A stretch of 64,000 nucleotides of DNA from Agromyces sp. H17E-10 (GCF_022919715.1 NZ_CP095042.1:1-64000), one strand, 5' to 3'; positions 38,320 to 48,501 are shown, counted from the first letter of the stretch. Notes: generated from the letters alone by a model not told the origin. Numbers and translations: made by a program.

Positions 38320-39342
38320 TCAGCGACGGCCGCGGGCCGAGATGACGCCGACGAGACGCTCGAGCGCGAACACGGGGTCGCGCTCGGCACCCTTGACGGC
38401 GGCGTCGGTCGCGGCAAGGGTCTCGATCGCGACGCCGAGTCCCTCGTCGGTCCAGCCGGCGAGGTCGCGCCGCGCCCGGTCGACCTGCCACGGAGCCATG
38501 CCGAGCGACGACGCGAGCTGGGCGCCGCTGCCGCGCGAGCCCGAGACCTTCGCCATCGTGCGCAGCTTCATCGCGAACGCGGCGACCATGGGCACCGGGT
38601 CGGCGCCGCTGTCGAGAGCGTGACGCAGCGCGATGAGCGCCTCACCGTGGCGCCCCGCGATCGCCGCGTCGGCGACGGCGAATGCGTTCGTCTCGACCCG
38701 GCCGCCGTAGTAGCGATCGACGACCGCTTCGGTGATGTCGCCGGGCGCATCGGCGATGAGCTGACGGCACGCCGCCGACAACTCACGCAGGTCGTCGCTG
38801 AAGGCGCCGACGAGCGCGCGCAACGCGCCGGGAGCCACCTTGCGGCCGGCGGCGCGGAACTCGGCCGCGGCGAAATCCTGCTTCTCGGCGTCCTTCTTGA
38901 GCTCGGCGCAGACCACCTCGATGCCGCCGCCAGTGCCCGCTCGGATCGCGTCGAGCAGCTTCTTGCCGCGCACGCCGCTACGGTGCCGCAGTACGAGCGT
39001 CGTCGTGTCGTCGGGCTGCTCGAGGTACTCGAGCGCGTCGAGGAGGAAGTCGTCGCTGGCCTTCTCGACCGCGCTCACCCGGATGAGTCGAGGCTCGCCG
39101 AAGAGCGAGGGGCTCGCGAGCGTCAGCAGTTCACCTCGTCGGTACCCGTCGGCCTCGAGGTCGCTCACCTCGAGCGCGGGATCTTCGGCGCGCAGGAAAT
39201 CGCGCAGGAGCCCGATCGCACGCTCCGCGAGCACGTCTTCGCCACCCGAGACGAGCACGATCGGCGCGGGCCGCACGGCGTGCCAGGCGAGCTGCGGGAT
39301 CGCGACCTTCGTTCGCGCCGCTGCGCCACCGCGTGCTGCCAC
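38320..39342 (-). CDS. holA: DNA polymerase III subunit delta
   Basis: 340-residue clamp-loader subunit that opens the beta ring. Family features: PIVLVSGGEDVLAERAIGLL near 23-42, GEPRLIRVSAVEKAS, an RDLAGWTDEGLG C-terminal region and a middle domain with VGAFSDDLRELSAACRQLI. The GTG at 39342 is supported by GGAGG at 6 nt. It lies 25 bp after comEC on the same strand, the usual comEA-comEC-holA order. Confidence 0.92.
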   Translation of the reverse strand: MAARGGAAARTKVAIPQLAWHAVRPAPIVLVSGGEDVLAERAIGLLRDFLRAEDPALEVSDLEADGYRRGELLTLASPSLFGEPRLIRVSAVEKASDDFLLDALEYLEQPDDTTTLVLRHRSGVRGKKLLDAIRAGTGGGIEVVCAELKKDAEKQDFAAAEFRAAGRKVAPGALRALVGAFSDDLRELSAACRQLIADAPGDITEAVVDRYYGGRVETNAFAVADAAIAGRHGEALIALRHALDSGADPVPMVAAFAMKLRTMAKVSGSRGSGAQLASSLGMAPWQVDRARRDLAGWTDEGLGVAIETLAATDAAVKGAERDPVFALERLVGVISARGRR

Positions 39343-39367
39343 CCGTGCCTCCGTTTCGTCTTCCAGT

Positions 39368-41725
39368 CTACGGGCGACCGCCGACGCCGCCGCGACGCTC
39401 GCTCCAGACGGCGAAGCCGTCGCCCGTCGCCTCGAGCGCGATCGAGCCCATCTCGTCGGTGCGCAGGGCAGCTGTCGCCGAGTGCTCGAGCAGGTCGAGC
39501 GCCCGGTCGGTCGGATGCCCGTAGCCGTTGTCGGCACCGACGCCGATGAGCCCGACGGCCGCATGCAGGCGATCGTAGAGGCGACCGCTCTGGTCGTTCG
39601 ACCCGTGATGGGCGACCTTGACGAGGTCGACGTCGTCGATGTTCGCCGAGCGCAGCACGCGATCCTGCGCGGTCTCGCCGAGGTCGCCGAGGAAGACGCC
39701 GCGGAACCCCGGCGCGGCCAGGTCGATCACGACACTTGCATCGTTGCCCGGCGTCGCCTCGGGCTCGGGCCAGAGCACCTGCCAGCTCGCCGCGCCGAGG
39801 GTGCCGTGCATGCCCGCGGTCGCCTCGACCGGCCGAGCCCCCGCGGCCACGAGCGGATCGAGCACCCGTGCCGACCGGTCGCCGTCGAGCGGTCCGTGCA
39901 CCACGACGTCGGCCCTGCCCGCGAACGCCGGAAACCCGGCGACGTGGTCGGCGTCCCAGTGCGTGAGCACGACGAGATCGAGCCGGTCGACGCCGAACAG
40001 GTCGAGGCATCTCGTGAGCGCCGCGGCGTCGGGCCCGGCGTCGATGAGCGCGACGGCATCGCCCGACCGGACGAGCGTCGCATCGCCCTGCCCGACGTCG
40101 CACGCGACGACGTCCCAGGCGGTGGGCCGCATCGCACGCGCGACGAGGGGCGAGCCACCGGCCAGACCGACCGATGCGGCGAGCGTCACCACGAGCACCG
40201 CGCCGACGCCGACCCGGCGCCGGGTGCCCAGCGGCGGACCGATCACGAGTCGGAGCGCGAGCGCGGTGCTCGCCGCGAGCACCACCGCGCCCGGCGCATC
40301 CGCGAGCCAGGCGAGCCGCCCGCCGGGCAGCGTCGCGCCCGTGTGCGCGACGACGGCGATCCACTCGGCCGGCCACCAGGCGACCTGCATGGCCGCGAAG
40401 CCGACCGACGGCAGCACGGGCAGCAGCACGCACCCGATGAGCCCGGCGACCGTGCCGACCGGCGCGGCCGGTGCCGCGAGCAGGTTCGCCGGCACCCCGT
40501 AGACCGCGATCGCCGGATCGAGCAGCACGAGCACGGGCTGGCACGCGAGCTGGGCCGCGAGCGGCACGCCGAGCACGAATGCGAGCGGCGTCGGCATGAC
40601 GCGCGCGAGCGCCTTCGAGAGCGGCGCGGCGAGGAGCAGCAGTCCGGCGGTGGCCGCGACCGAGAGCGCGAACCCGTAGTCGCGCGCGTACCAGGGGTCG
40701 ACGACGAGCAGCACGACGACCGCGAGGGCGAGGGCGGCCACTCCCCCGCCCGGTCGTCCGGCGGCGAGGGCCGCGAGCACGACGACCGCCATGACGGCCG
40801 CGCGCACGACGCTCGACTCGGGGGTGACGAGCACGACGAAGGCGCCGAGCGCGACGAGTGCGATGACGACGCGGATGCCTCGCCGGAGGCCGGCCGCCGC
40901 GGCCGCCGCGAACGCCGCCGCCGTGATGATGGCGCAGTTCGCCCCGGAGACCGCGGTGAGATGGCTCAGCGAACTCGCCTTCATGTCGTCGTCGAGCCGT
41001 GCGTCGACCGCACTCGTGTCGCCGATCGCGAGGCCCGGCACGAGCGCGCCGCCGTCGCCGTCGAGTTGCGCGGCCGTCTCGGCGAAGCGGGTGCGCAGGT
41101 CGCCGCTCCAGGCGAGCCACGGCGGCGGCCGTTCGACGGCGACCTCGCCCTCGGCGTGCAGGTCGAAGGCTTCCGGCTCCGCGCTCGGCGAGGGCGCCGC
41201 CCGAGCGACGAACGCGAGCCGCGCCCCGAGCTGGAGGTCGGCCGGCACGGCTTCGACGACGCCGCTCACGGGCACCGCACTGGTCGCACGGCCGTCGACC
41301 TCGACGAGTCGCCCCTCGAACCGGAGCGATGCCGTGGGCCGCCCCGCATTCGAGTCGGGCTCGGTCGAAGCCGACGATGCGGCAGCGCCCCACATCGTCA
41401 CCAGTCGGCGTGGCGCGGCGGTGAGCTCGACGACGACCGGCGTCGGCGCGCGATCGTCCGCGGCCGCTGCGAGCGGCGATGCGCTCCGGGCTCCGAGCGC
41501 GACCGCGGCGGCCGATGACACGAGGGCGACCGCGGCGACGCACACCAGCACGGTCGCGGCGATCGGATGCCTCGTGACCAGCACGATGACGAGCGCGACC
41601 GCCGCGGCGACCCATGCTGCCGCTGCGAGCAGTCCCGCGTCGAGTCCGGCGTCGGGTGCCTGAACGACGAGCCACGCGCCGGCCCAGGCCGCACAGGCCG
41701 GAAGTGCGAGCCGCAGGGCCGGCAT
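39368..41725 (-). CDS. comEC: ComEC/Rec2-type DNA uptake channel protein
   Basis: 785-residue membrane protein. N-terminal membrane segments (about 1-60) are followed by a DUF4131-type region, the competence domain with SHLTAVSGANCAIITA (near 248-263) and about eight further membrane helices, then a C-terminal metallo-beta-lactamase-like domain: DVGQGDATLVRSGDAVALID (near 560) and LTHWDADHVAGFPAF, with the late KVAHHGSNDQS. ATG 41725 starts 1 nt after comEA ends. In actinobacteria the genes are present without known competence; the C-terminal nuclease-like fold is intact. Confidence 0.9.
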   Translation of the reverse strand: MPALRLALPACAAWAGAWLVVQAPDAGLDAGLLAAAAWVAAAVALVIVLVTRHPIAATVLVCVAAVALVSSAAAVALGARSASPLAAAADDRAPTPVVVELTAAPRRLVTMWGAAASSASTEPDSNAGRPTASLRFEGRLVEVDGRATSAVPVSGVVEAVPADLQLGARLAFVARAAPSPSAEPEAFDLHAEGEVAVERPPPWLAWSGDLRTRFAETAAQLDGDGGALVPGLAIGDTSAVDARLDDDMKASSLSHLTAVSGANCAIITAAAFAAAAAAGLRRGIRVVIALVALGAFVVLVTPESSVVRAAVMAVVVLAALAAGRPGGGVAALALAVVVLLVVDPWYARDYGFALSVAATAGLLLLAAPLSKALARVMPTPLAFVLGVPLAAQLACQPVLVLLDPAIAVYGVPANLLAAPAAPVGTVAGLIGCVLLPVLPSVGFAAMQVAWWPAEWIAVVAHTGATLPGGRLAWLADAPGAVVLAASTALALRLVIGPPLGTRRRVGVGAVLVVTLAASVGLAGGSPLVARAMRPTAWDVVACDVGQGDATLVRSGDAVALIDAGPDAAALTRCLDLFGVDRLDLVVLTHWDADHVAGFPAFAGRADVVVHGPLDGDRSARVLDPLVAAGARPVEATAGMHGTLGAASWQVLWPEPEATPGNDASVVIDLAAPGFRGVFLGDLGETAQDRVLRSANIDDVDLVKVAHHGSNDQSGRLYDRLHAAVGLIGVGADNGYGHPTDRALDLLEHSATAALRTDEMGSIALEATGDGFAVWSERRGGVGGRP

Positions 41726-41726
41726 G

Positions 41727-42413
41727 TCAGAGCGCCACCAGGTCGACGAGGCCGGAGTAGACGGCATCGCCGATGCCGGCGACGTCGAGCAGTTGGTCGG
41801 TGCTCGTGAACGGCCCGTTCGCGTCGCGCCAGTCGACGATGCGTTGCGCGAGAGCCGGCCCGATGCGGGGAAGCGTGTCGAGCTCGGCGACGTCGGCCGT
41901 GTTCAGGTGCACCTTGCCGTCACCGGCGCCGCCCGCGGCGCCCCCTGCTCCCCCGGCCGGTGCACCGCCCGCGGCGACCTCGCCGACCTTCGGGACGAAC
42001 AGCTGCTCGCCGTCGGCGACCGCCCTGGCGAGGTTCACTCCGGCCGGATCCGCGTCGGCGCTGAGTCCGCCCGCCGCCGCGATCGCATCGACGACGCGCG
42101 CACCCTCGTCGAGCTCGACGAGTCCCGGCTTCGCGACCGCGCCGAGCACATGCACGAGCACGACGGGCGGGGCGGCCGTCGCGATCGACCCGGCTGAGCC
42201 GCCCGAGGCATCCCCACCGCCGGCGGAGCCGTCGAACCCGACCGTGCCCTGGCCGCCGCCGCCCGACGAGGCGAACGACAGCACCGCGGCGACCACGACG
42301 GCCGCGATGAACAGCACGACCGCGGCGCCGACGCCCAGCCGTACCCGGGCGGGCGCACGGCGCGCCGAGGGGTCGAGCGCGGCCAACGGATCCGGCGAGT
42401 CGTGAGGCGGCAT
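41727..42413 (-). CDS. comEA: ComEA-type helix-hairpin-helix DNA-binding protein
   Basis: 228 residues: one membrane segment (about 24-46), a Gly/Ser-rich linker, a SLBB-like domain (VLVHVLGAVAKPGLVELDEG) and the C-terminal HhH pair, KVHLNTADVAELDTLPRIGP and AQRIVDWRDANGPF. It should bind double-stranded DNA at the outer face of the membrane and pass it to ComEC. The ATG at 42413 has TAGCGT 6 nt upstream, within a perfect 7-bp inverted repeat. Confidence 0.92.
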   Translation of the reverse strand: MPPHDSPDPLAALDPSARRAPARVRLGVGAAVVLFIAAVVVAAVLSFASSGGGGQGTVGFDGSAGGGDASGGSAGSIATAAPPVVLVHVLGAVAKPGLVELDEGARVVDAIAAAGGLSADADPAGVNLARAVADGEQLFVPKVGEVAAGGAPAGGAGGAAGGAGDGKVHLNTADVAELDTLPRIGPALAQRIVDWRDANGPFTSTDQLLDVAGIGDAVYSGLVDLVAL

Positions 42414-42432
42414 GCCCGCACGCTATGCGGGC
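42414..42432 (-). promoter_or_regulatory. comEA -10 box inside an inverted repeat
   Basis: Arms GCCCGCA (42414-42420) and TGCGGGC (42426-42432) with a 5-nt centre; on the minus strand TAGCGT (42420-42425) lies 6 nt before the comEA ATG. Either an operator or a small hairpin could use the arms. Confidence 0.4.
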
Positions 42433-42507
42433 GCCGACCGCGCAGCGGCTAACGGAGACACGAGCGTGGAGAGCCCGCAGCATCCCCAGGCTGTCGAGGA
42501 CGAGTGG

Positions 42508-43365
42508 TCAGGCGTCTGCGTCGCCCGGCCACTCGCGTCCGAAGCGGGCGAGGTGATGCCAGACGTACTTGACGAGCTGGGGGTCGTAGCCGCCCGACGC
42601 ACGCGCACGGCCGAGCACGACCGGGGTGAGCACCCCGTCGACGGCGATCGCGCGAGCGACCTCGACGGTGTCCTCGCCCCGGTACTCGGGGTTCGCCTCC
42701 ACGGCCGCGAGGTCGAGGCGGTAGCCGGGATGCCGCTCGACGACGATCCCGGCCTGCTCGGCGATCCGCAGCGTCGCGTCGTCGTCGAACGACGGGTCGA
42801 CGACGACGGCTTCGACGTCGGCCGGCACGGAGACTCCGCCGTGCACCTGCGCTTCGATGTAGCGGTTCAGCAGCTCGTCGGGCTCATCGGCATGGAAGTC
42901 GTCGATGAGCCCCAGCCGATCGGCGACACCGAAGAGCTCGGGCTGGAATGCGCTGTCTGGATACACGAACGTCGCGCGCCCGATCGCCTCGGGCCGGAGT
43001 CGGAGGTAGGCCGAGCCGAACCGGGGTGCCGCTCCGTACGGGTCGTCGGCGAGATTCAGCGCACCGTAGGCCGGTCGCAGCTGCGAGGGGTGCTCGTCGT
43101 AGGCACCCCCGAACAGCCGGCTCTCCCAGTGCCAACGGTCGCCGCCCGGCACCGCGGTGAGCCCGCCGTTGCTCGTGCCGGTCACGAACTGCGAGGCGTA
43201 CCGCCCCTCCTCGAGGATGCGACGGAGCACGGGACGCCCGTGCAGGTCGGACTCGGGATGGAAATGGAGGACGAGTCGTGCTTCGGCGGGCAGGGTACCG
43301 CCCGGCTTCGAGCGTTCGGCCACGGCGGTGAGGGCGGCACGCCAGGGGTCGGGGTTCGGATCCAT
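42508..43365 (-). CDS. DUF3626 domain-containing protein
   Basis: 285-residue protein of the DUF3626 family, mostly found in bacteria near mobile or accessory regions. Recognised by VLHFHPESDLHGRPVLRRIL near 32-51, GTSNGGLTAVPGGDRWHWES and FGGAYD. The HFHP and HPGY histidines may bind metal. There is no signal peptide or membrane segment. ATG 43365. It is divergent from the VOC-MarR pair, and its promoter region includes the palindrome at 43456-43481. Function unknown. Confidence 0.8.
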   Translation of the reverse strand: MDPNPDPWRAALTAVAERSKPGGTLPAEARLVLHFHPESDLHGRPVLRRILEEGRYASQFVTGTSNGGLTAVPGGDRWHWESRLFGGAYDEHPSQLRPAYGALNLADDPYGAAPRFGSAYLRLRPEAIGRATFVYPDSAFQPELFGVADRLGLIDDFHADEPDELLNRYIEAQVHGGVSVPADVEAVVVDPSFDDDATLRIAEQAGIVVERHPGYRLDLAAVEANPEYRGEDTVEVARAIAVDGVLTPVVLGRARASGGYDPQLVKYVWHHLARFGREWPGDADA

Positions 43366-43455
43366 TCGGCCATTCTGGCAGCGACGACCGGTCGCCTTCG
43401 GCCTATGACGCGGGCGACGCCGGCGAGCTTCCATGCGCCGGTCGGACTGCTTGAC

Positions 43456-43481
43456 CAGTTCGACAGGCACCTGTCAAACTG
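43456..43481. promoter_or_regulatory. 26-bp palindromic operator, probable MarR site
   Basis: Arms CAGTTCGACAGG and CCTGTCAAACTG, 12 bp each with one mismatch, around CA. TTGACC (43451-43456) and CAAACT (43475-43480) flank or overlap it as -35 and -10, and the VOC GTG follows 6 nt after. Such a dyad over the promoter of a marR-containing operon is the classical autorepression arrangement. Confidence 0.7.
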
Positions 43482-43487
43482 ACCGAC

Positions 43488-43823
43488 GTGGAAACCACCC
43501 TGCATCGCGTGATCGTCTCCGTCGAATCGGCCGAGGCCGCGCTCGCCTTCTATCGGGACCTGCTCGGCCTCACCGTGCATGCGGGCGGCGGCATCACGCG
43601 CCTGAGCGACGGAGCCGTCGAGATCCTGCTGCACGAACGCCCGAGCCGGCCGAGTGACCTCGGGATCGCGCTCAGCTTCCGCGTCGACGATCTCGACGCG
43701 ACCTGCGCGACCTGGCGACGAGCCGGCGGCACCGTGGTCGACCCACCGGCCGAACAGCCGTGGGGCGAACACCTGGCGGTGCTGCGCGACGCCGACGGCC
43801 ACCTCGTGTGCCTCACGCAGTGA
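43488..43823 (+). CDS. VOC family (glyoxalase/dioxygenase fold) protein
   Basis: 111-residue vicinal oxygen chelate protein. The paired beta-alpha-beta-beta-beta units are visible: RVIVSVESAEAALAFYRDLLG (one unit) and ALSFRVDDLDATCATWRRAG (second). Metal ligands in the second unit may include the GEH of WGEHLAVLRDADGHLV. Start GTG at 43488, 6 nt after the palindrome, so the message is nearly leaderless. It is coupled to a MarR-type gene by a GTGA overlap. A role in detoxifying a small molecule is inferred. Confidence 0.85.
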   Translation: METTLHRVIVSVESAEAALAFYRDLLGLTVHAGGGITRLSDGAVEILLHERPSRPSDLGIALSFRVDDLDATCATWRRAGGTVVDPPAEQPWGEHLAVLRDADGHLVCLTQ

Positions 43824-44353
43824 GTACCGCCGAGCCGCCGATGCCCGTGAGGTCGGACTCGCCGGACCCGCCCGAGGTGCTGCTCACCCGGCTCGTCGAC
43901 CACGTCTTCGCGCTCTCCGGGCGCTTCCTCGCGGTCGGCGACGAGATCACCCGTCCCGAGGAGCTGAGCGCCGCCCGATGGCTCGTGCTCGGCGCACTGC
44001 AGGACGGCCCGTCGAGTCCCGCCGAGATCGCGCGCCGACGGGGGCTCACCCGGCAGTCGATCCGTGAGAGCGTGGCGCGCCTGGAGCGGAGCGGGCACCT
44101 CGTGCGCACCGCCGGCGACGACAAGCGCACGTTCCTCGTGGAGCTCACGGCGCGCGGACGCGCCGCGCTCGCCCGCATCGAACCGCGGCGTCGTTCGTGG
44201 GCCGAGGAGACCGCCGCGAGCGTCGACGCCGCGGAACTGCAGGCGGCCGTCGCGCTCTTGGCGCGCCTCCGAGCGGCCACCGCCGATGAACCCACCACCG
44301 ACGCCGCGACCGACGGCGCAGTCGCCGATGCGACCGACGCCGCCGACGGATGA
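43820..44353 (+). CDS. MarR family transcriptional regulator
   Basis: 177 residues. The MarR winged helix is visible as ELSAARWLVLGALQDGPSSP, AEIARRRGLTRQSIRESVARL and GHLVRTAGDDKRTFLVELT (wing), about 55-125, followed by a helical dimer region and a Thr/Asp/Ala-rich tail of about 25 residues. GTG at 43820 lies in the VOC stop. It probably binds the palindrome at 43456-43481 and controls its own operon, possibly also DUF3626. It ends 9 bp before the leuS stop on the opposite strand. Confidence 0.88.
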   Translation: MSTAEPPMPVRSDSPDPPEVLLTRLVDHVFALSGRFLAVGDEITRPEELSAARWLVLGALQDGPSSPAEIARRRGLTRQSIRESVARLERSGHLVRTAGDDKRTFLVELTARGRAALARIEPRRRSWAEETAASVDAAELQAAVALLARLRAATADEPTTDAATDGAVADATDAADG

Positions 44354-44362
44354 CCGCCCGCG

Positions 44363-46936
44363 TCAGCCCCTGGTCGCGATGTTCACGAGCTTCGGCGCGC
44401 GAACGATCACGTTGACGATCTCGCTGTCGCCGATCGTGCGCACCACCGCCGCCGACGACCGGGCGAGTTGCTCCAGCTCGTCAGCCGTGATCTTGGGCGA
44501 CACCTCGAGACGGTCGCGCACCTTGCCGTTGACCTGGACGATCGCGGTGACCTGGTCTTCGACCAAGAGCGCGGGGTCGGCCTTGCGCCACGGCACGAGC
44601 GCCACGGTCGGCTCGTAGCCGAGCCGCTGCCACATGTCCTCCGCGGTGTACGGCGCGAACAGGTCGAGGATGATCGCGGTCACCTCGGCCGCCTCGCGCA
44701 CGGCCGCGTCGCCCGCGCCGGGGCCGGAGTCGATCGCCTTGCGGGTCGCGTTCACGAGCTCCATGAGCCTCGCCACGATCACGTTGAACTTGTAGGCCTC
44801 CGCCAGCCCCGGGGCATCCGCGAGCAGTCGGTGGGTCACGCGGCGCAGCGCACGGTCGCCCGTCGACCAGTCGACACCGGGTGCCGACGTGACCTCGCCG
44901 GCGATGCGCCACGCGCGCGCCAGGAACTTCGCCGAGCCGACCGGCGAGACGTCCGCCCAGTCGATGTCGTCCTCAGGAGGACCGGCGAACGCGAGCGTGA
45001 CCCGCAGCGCGTCGGTGCCGTGCGCGGTGAGCTCGGAGGCGAACTCGACGAGGTTGCCCTTCGACTTCGACATCTTCGAGCCGTCCATGAGCACCATGCC
45101 CTGGTTGAGCAGCGAGGTGAACGGCTCGGTGAAGCTCAGGTAGCCGAGGTCGAACAGCACCTTCGTGATGAACCGCGAGTACAGCAGGTGCAGGATCGCG
45201 TGCTCGACGCCGCCGACGTACTGGTCGACGGGCGCCCACTTCTCGGCCTGGGCCGGGTCGAACGCCTGCGTGTCGTCGTTCGCGTTGAGGTAGCGCAGGT
45301 AGTACCACGAGCTGTCGACGAAAGTGTCCATCGTGTCGGAGTCGCGCTTGGCCGGGCCGCCGCAGTTCGGGCAGGCGACGTTCACCCAGTCCTCGGCGGC
45401 ACCGAGCGGGCTCGAGCCCTTCGGCTTGAGGTCGAGGCCGGCCGCGTCGGGCAGCCGCACCGGCAGCTCCGACTCGGGCACGGGCACCTCGCCGCACTCG
45501 GCGCAGTGGATGATCGGGATGGGCGTGCCCCAGAAGCGCTGGCGGGAGATCAGCCAGTCGCGCAGGCGGAAGTTCTTCGCCGCACGACCCGTGCCGCGCT
45601 CGTCGAGGATCTCGATGGCGCGACGGATCGCGTTCGACTTCGAGAGCCCGTCGAGCGGGCCCGAGTTGATGAGGCGCCCCTCGCCCGTGAGCGCGACGCC
45701 CGTGCCGGCGGGGTCGAGCGGCGGCAGGTCCTCGGGCAGGTAGGGGTCGCCGTTCTCGTCGAGCGGGATGACCGGGATGACGCCGGTGACGGGTGCGTTC
45801 GTGTCGACCACGACGCGCACCGGCAGCTCGAAGGCCCGCGCGAAGTCGAGGTCGCGCTGGTCGTGGGCGGGCACGGCCATGATCGCGCCGTGACCGTAGT
45901 CGGCCAGCACGTAGTCGCTCGCCCAGATCGGCAGGCGCTCGCCGTTCAGCGGGTTGATCGCGTAGCGCTCGAGGAACACGCCCGTCTTCGGTCGGTCGGT
46001 CGCGAGGCGCTCGATGTCGCTCTCGGCGCGCACCGAGTCGAGGTAGTCGTCGAACCGCTGCTGCACCTCGGCCGAGGCACCCTCGGCGAGCTCGGCCGCG
46101 AGCGGCGAGTCGACGGCGACGACCATGAACGTCGCACCGTAGAGCGTGTCGGGACGCGTCGTGAACACGGGGATGCGGCCCTCACGGCCCTCGATCTCGA
46201 ACTCGACGTCGGCGCCGGCCGAACGGCCGATCCAGTTGCGCTGCATCGAGACGACCTTCGACGGCCAGGTGCCCTCGAGCTGGTTGAGGTCGTCGAGCAG
46301 GCGGTCGGCGTAGTCGGTGACCCGGAAGTACCACTGGGTCAGGGCCTTCTTCGTGACGACCGCGCCGCAGCGCTCGCAGTGGCCGTCGACGACCTGCTCG
46401 TTCGCGAGCACGGTCTGGTCGTTCGGGCACCAGTTGACCTGGCCGGCCTTGCGGTAGGCGATGCCCTTCTCGTAGAGCTTGAGGAACAGCCACTGGTTCC
46501 ACTTGTAGTACTCGGGGTCGGAGGTGTGCAGCTCCCGCGACCAGTCGAAGCTCGGCGCGTACTGACGGAAGGACGCCTTCTGCTGGGCGATGTTCGCGTA
46601 GGTCCACTCGCGCGGGTCGGCGCCGCGCTTGATCGCCGCGTTCTCGGCGGGCAGGCCGAAGGAGTCCCAGCCGATCGGGTGCAGCACGTCGAAGCCCTGG
46701 TGGCGCCAGTAGCGCGCGGCGATGTCGCCGAATCCGAACGCCTCGGCGTGACCCATGTGCAGGTCGCCCGAGGGGTACGGGAACATGTCGAGCACGTACT
46801 TGCGCGGACGCGTGTCGCCCGCCGCTCCGGCGCGGAAGGGCTCGAGCTCGTCCCACACGGGAAGCCACTTCGCCTGGATGGCGGCGAAGTCGTACGCGCC
46901 GGACTCGGCGTTCGCGGGGTCGTGATCGTGTGCCAC
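44363..46936 (-). CDS. leuS: leucyl-tRNA synthetase
   Basis: 857-residue class I synthetase. The HIGH signature appears as [19 protein letters not shown] (near 57-75), the KMSKS loop as [14 protein letters not shown] near 620, and the CP1 editing domain lies between with the [15 protein letters not shown] segment. A zinc cluster is visible in CAECGEVP and CPNCGG. The start GTG at 46936 has no strong ribosome binding site; the upstream 85 bp contain a GCGGGC/GCCCGC hairpin, but no T-box features that I can see. Confidence 0.97.
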   Translation of the reverse strand: MAHDHDPANAESGAYDFAAIQAKWLPVWDELEPFRAGAAGDTRPRKYVLDMFPYPSGDLHMGHAEAFGFGDIAARYWRHQGFDVLHPIGWDSFGLPAENAAIKRGADPREWTYANIAQQKASFRQYAPSFDWSRELHTSDPEYYKWNQWLFLKLYEKGIAYRKAGQVNWCPNDQTVLANEQVVDGHCERCGAVVTKKALTQWYFRVTDYADRLLDDLNQLEGTWPSKVVSMQRNWIGRSAGADVEFEIEGREGRIPVFTTRPDTLYGATFMVVAVDSPLAAELAEGASAEVQQRFDDYLDSVRAESDIERLATDRPKTGVFLERYAINPLNGERLPIWASDYVLADYGHGAIMAVPAHDQRDLDFARAFELPVRVVVDTNAPVTGVIPVIPLDENGDPYLPEDLPPLDPAGTGVALTGEGRLINSGPLDGLSKSNAIRRAIEILDERGTGRAAKNFRLRDWLISRQRFWGTPIPIIHCAECGEVPVPESELPVRLPDAAGLDLKPKGSSPLGAAEDWVNVACPNCGGPAKRDSDTMDTFVDSSWYYLRYLNANDDTQAFDPAQAEKWAPVDQYVGGVEHAILHLLYSRFITKVLFDLGYLSFTEPFTSLLNQGMVLMDGSKMSKSKGNLVEFASELTAHGTDALRVTLAFAGPPEDDIDWADVSPVGSAKFLARAWRIAGEVTSAPGVDWSTGDRALRRVTHRLLADAPGLAEAYKFNVIVARLMELVNATRKAIDSGPGAGDAAVREAAEVTAIILDLFAPYTAEDMWQRLGYEPTVALVPWRKADPALLVEDQVTAIVQVNGKVRDRLEVSPKITADELEQLARSSAAVVRTIGDSEIVNVIVRAPKLVNIATRG

Positions 46937-47025
46937 GTGACTCTCAATCGTGTGTCGCTCGGCGGGCTCGGCCCGCTCGTCCTCCGGGCGCGCCGGATCG
47001 CGGCGCACTCGGGTATCAAGACTAG

Positions 47026-48489
47026 TCAATCCAGGCGGGTGGATGCCTCGCCGAGGGCTGCGAGCAGGGCACGGGCCTTGACCCGGGTCTCCTCGATCTC
47101 CTCCTCGGCGACCGAGAGTGCCGTGATGCCGCCGCCCGTGCCGATCGAGGCGCCGCTCGGCGCGATCACGATCGAGCGGATCACCATCGCCAGGTCGGCT
47201 CCGCCGTCGACCCCGAGGTAGCCGAAGGCGCCCGAGTAGACGCCGCGCGGCCCCCGCTCGAGATCGTGCAGGATCGCCATGGCGCTGCGCTTGGGCGCCC
47301 CGGTCATCGAGCCCGCCGGGAACGCGGCACGCACGACGTCGAGCGCGCTCACGGGTGGCGCGATGCGCGCCCGCACGGTCGAGACGAGCTGGTGCACGTG
47401 CGGGTACTCCTCGACCTCGAGCAGGCCCTCGACGCTCACACTGCCGAGCTCGGCGATGCGACCGAGGTCGTTGCGCATGAGGTCGACGATCATGAGGTTC
47501 TCGGCGCGCTCCTTGTCGCTCGCGAGGAGCTCGGCGCGGAGCGCGGCATCCCGCACCGGGTCGGCGTCGCGCGGCCGGGTGCCCTTCATCGGCTTCGTCG
47601 AGACGAGCCCCGACGGCTCGATGTGCAGGAACTGCTCGGGCGAGGCGCTGCACAGGGCGAACCCCCCGAAGCGCAGGTACCCGCCGTGGTGGCTCGGGCT
47701 CGAAGCGCGGAGCGCCAGGTAGGTCCCAGCCGGGTCGGGGTGCACGTCGAGGTCGACGCGGTTCGTGAGGCACAGCTGGTACGCGTCACCGCGCGTGATC
47801 GCCGCCTGGCATTCGCCGATGAGCCGGGCATAGGTCGTCGCATCGTGGCGCCAGTGCGCCACCGGGGCGGCACCCTGGGTCGCGGCTGCCGGCGTCGGTG
47901 CAGGATGCCGCGCGCCGGCGCCCCCATCGGCCATGGGTGCATTCGCAGCGGACGACGTGAGCTCCGCGGCGAGTTCGTCGGCCCACGCGTCGGCGTCGTC
48001 GGACTCGATCCAGACGAGCCTCGTGCGCCGTGCGCCGTGGTCGAAGGCGATCACCCGGTCGAGGAACACGAACGCGGCGTCGGGCGTCTCCGCGTCGGCG
48101 ATCGGGACTCCCGCGAGCCCTGCGCCGAGCTCGTAGCCGAACCAGCCGAACCAGCCGAGCGGCGCCGGTGCCGTCTCGCCCGCCGCGAGGGCGACCTGCG
48201 GCAGTGCGAGGGTGTCGGCGAGTCGTTCGAAGACGCCGCCGCGATGCACGACCGGTGCGTCGTCGTCGGCCTCGCCGACCGGCCGCCGCACCGTGACCGT
48301 TCCGCTCGCGAGGTCTGCCGTGACGACCGGGCTGCCCGCATGGGCGGCGCCGAGCACGCTCACCCCGGTCGCCCCTTCGTCACCGCCGTCGAGCCACACG
48401 ACGTGATCGCGCTGCGCGAAGCGTTCGGCGAAGACGACGCGGGGTTCGCACCACGACGGCAGATCGCGCGAACGCAGTCGAGGGGGCAT
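47026..48489 (-). CDS. pabB: aminodeoxychorismate synthase component I (PabB-type)
   Basis: 487-residue chorismate-binding enzyme of folate synthesis (anthranilate/aminodeoxychorismate synthase component I family). The C-terminal domain has [20 protein letters not shown], the [13 protein letters not shown] signature, [20 protein letters not shown] and [15 protein letters not shown]. The N-terminal part (1-180) is a lipocalin-like domain with [13 protein letters not shown]. PabB is preferred over TrpE because no trp gene is near and the sequence has the KPMKGTRPR form, but TrpE-like activity cannot be excluded. ATG 48489 has TAGGCT 6 nt upstream, starting in the cydC stop codon; a GTG at 48495 is less likely. 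Confidence 0.85.
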   Translation of the reverse strand: MPPRLRSRDLPSWCEPRVVFAERFAQRDHVVWLDGGDEGATGVSVLGAAHAGSPVVTADLASGTVTVRRPVGEADDDAPVVHRGGVFERLADTLALPQVALAAGETAPAPLGWFGWFGYELGAGLAGVPIADAETPDAAFVFLDRVIAFDHGARRTRLVWIESDDADAWADELAAELTSSAANAPMADGGAGARHPAPTPAAATQGAAPVAHWRHDATTYARLIGECQAAITRGDAYQLCLTNRVDLDVHPDPAGTYLALRASSPSHHGGYLRFGGFALCSASPEQFLHIEPSGLVSTKPMKGTRPRDADPVRDAALRAELLASDKERAENLMIVDLMRNDLGRIAELGSVSVEGLLEVEEYPHVHQLVSTVRARIAPPVSALDVVRAAFPAGSMTGAPKRSAMAILHDLERGPRGVYSGAFGYLGVDGGADLAMVIRSIVIAPSGASIGTGGGITALSVAEEEIEETRVKARALLAALGEASTRLD

Positions 48490-48495
48490 CCCCAC

Positions 48496-48501
48496 AGCCT
48501 A
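48496..48501 (-). promoter_or_regulatory. -10 box for pabB overlapping cydC stop
   Basis: TAGGCT on the minus strand; its TAG is the cydC stop codon, and the pabB ATG begins 6 nt later. Confidence 0.5.

Noticed and set aside
35833..39549. Open frame of about 1238 codons spanning guanine deaminase, rpsT and holA
   Set aside because: It crosses three confirmed genes on both strands and the repeat array; composition is Arg-rich and without any domain.
46937..47025. T-box or riboswitch before leuS
   Set aside because: A GC hairpin is present, but no T-box bulge sequence or specifier loop could be recognised in this short 89-bp gap.
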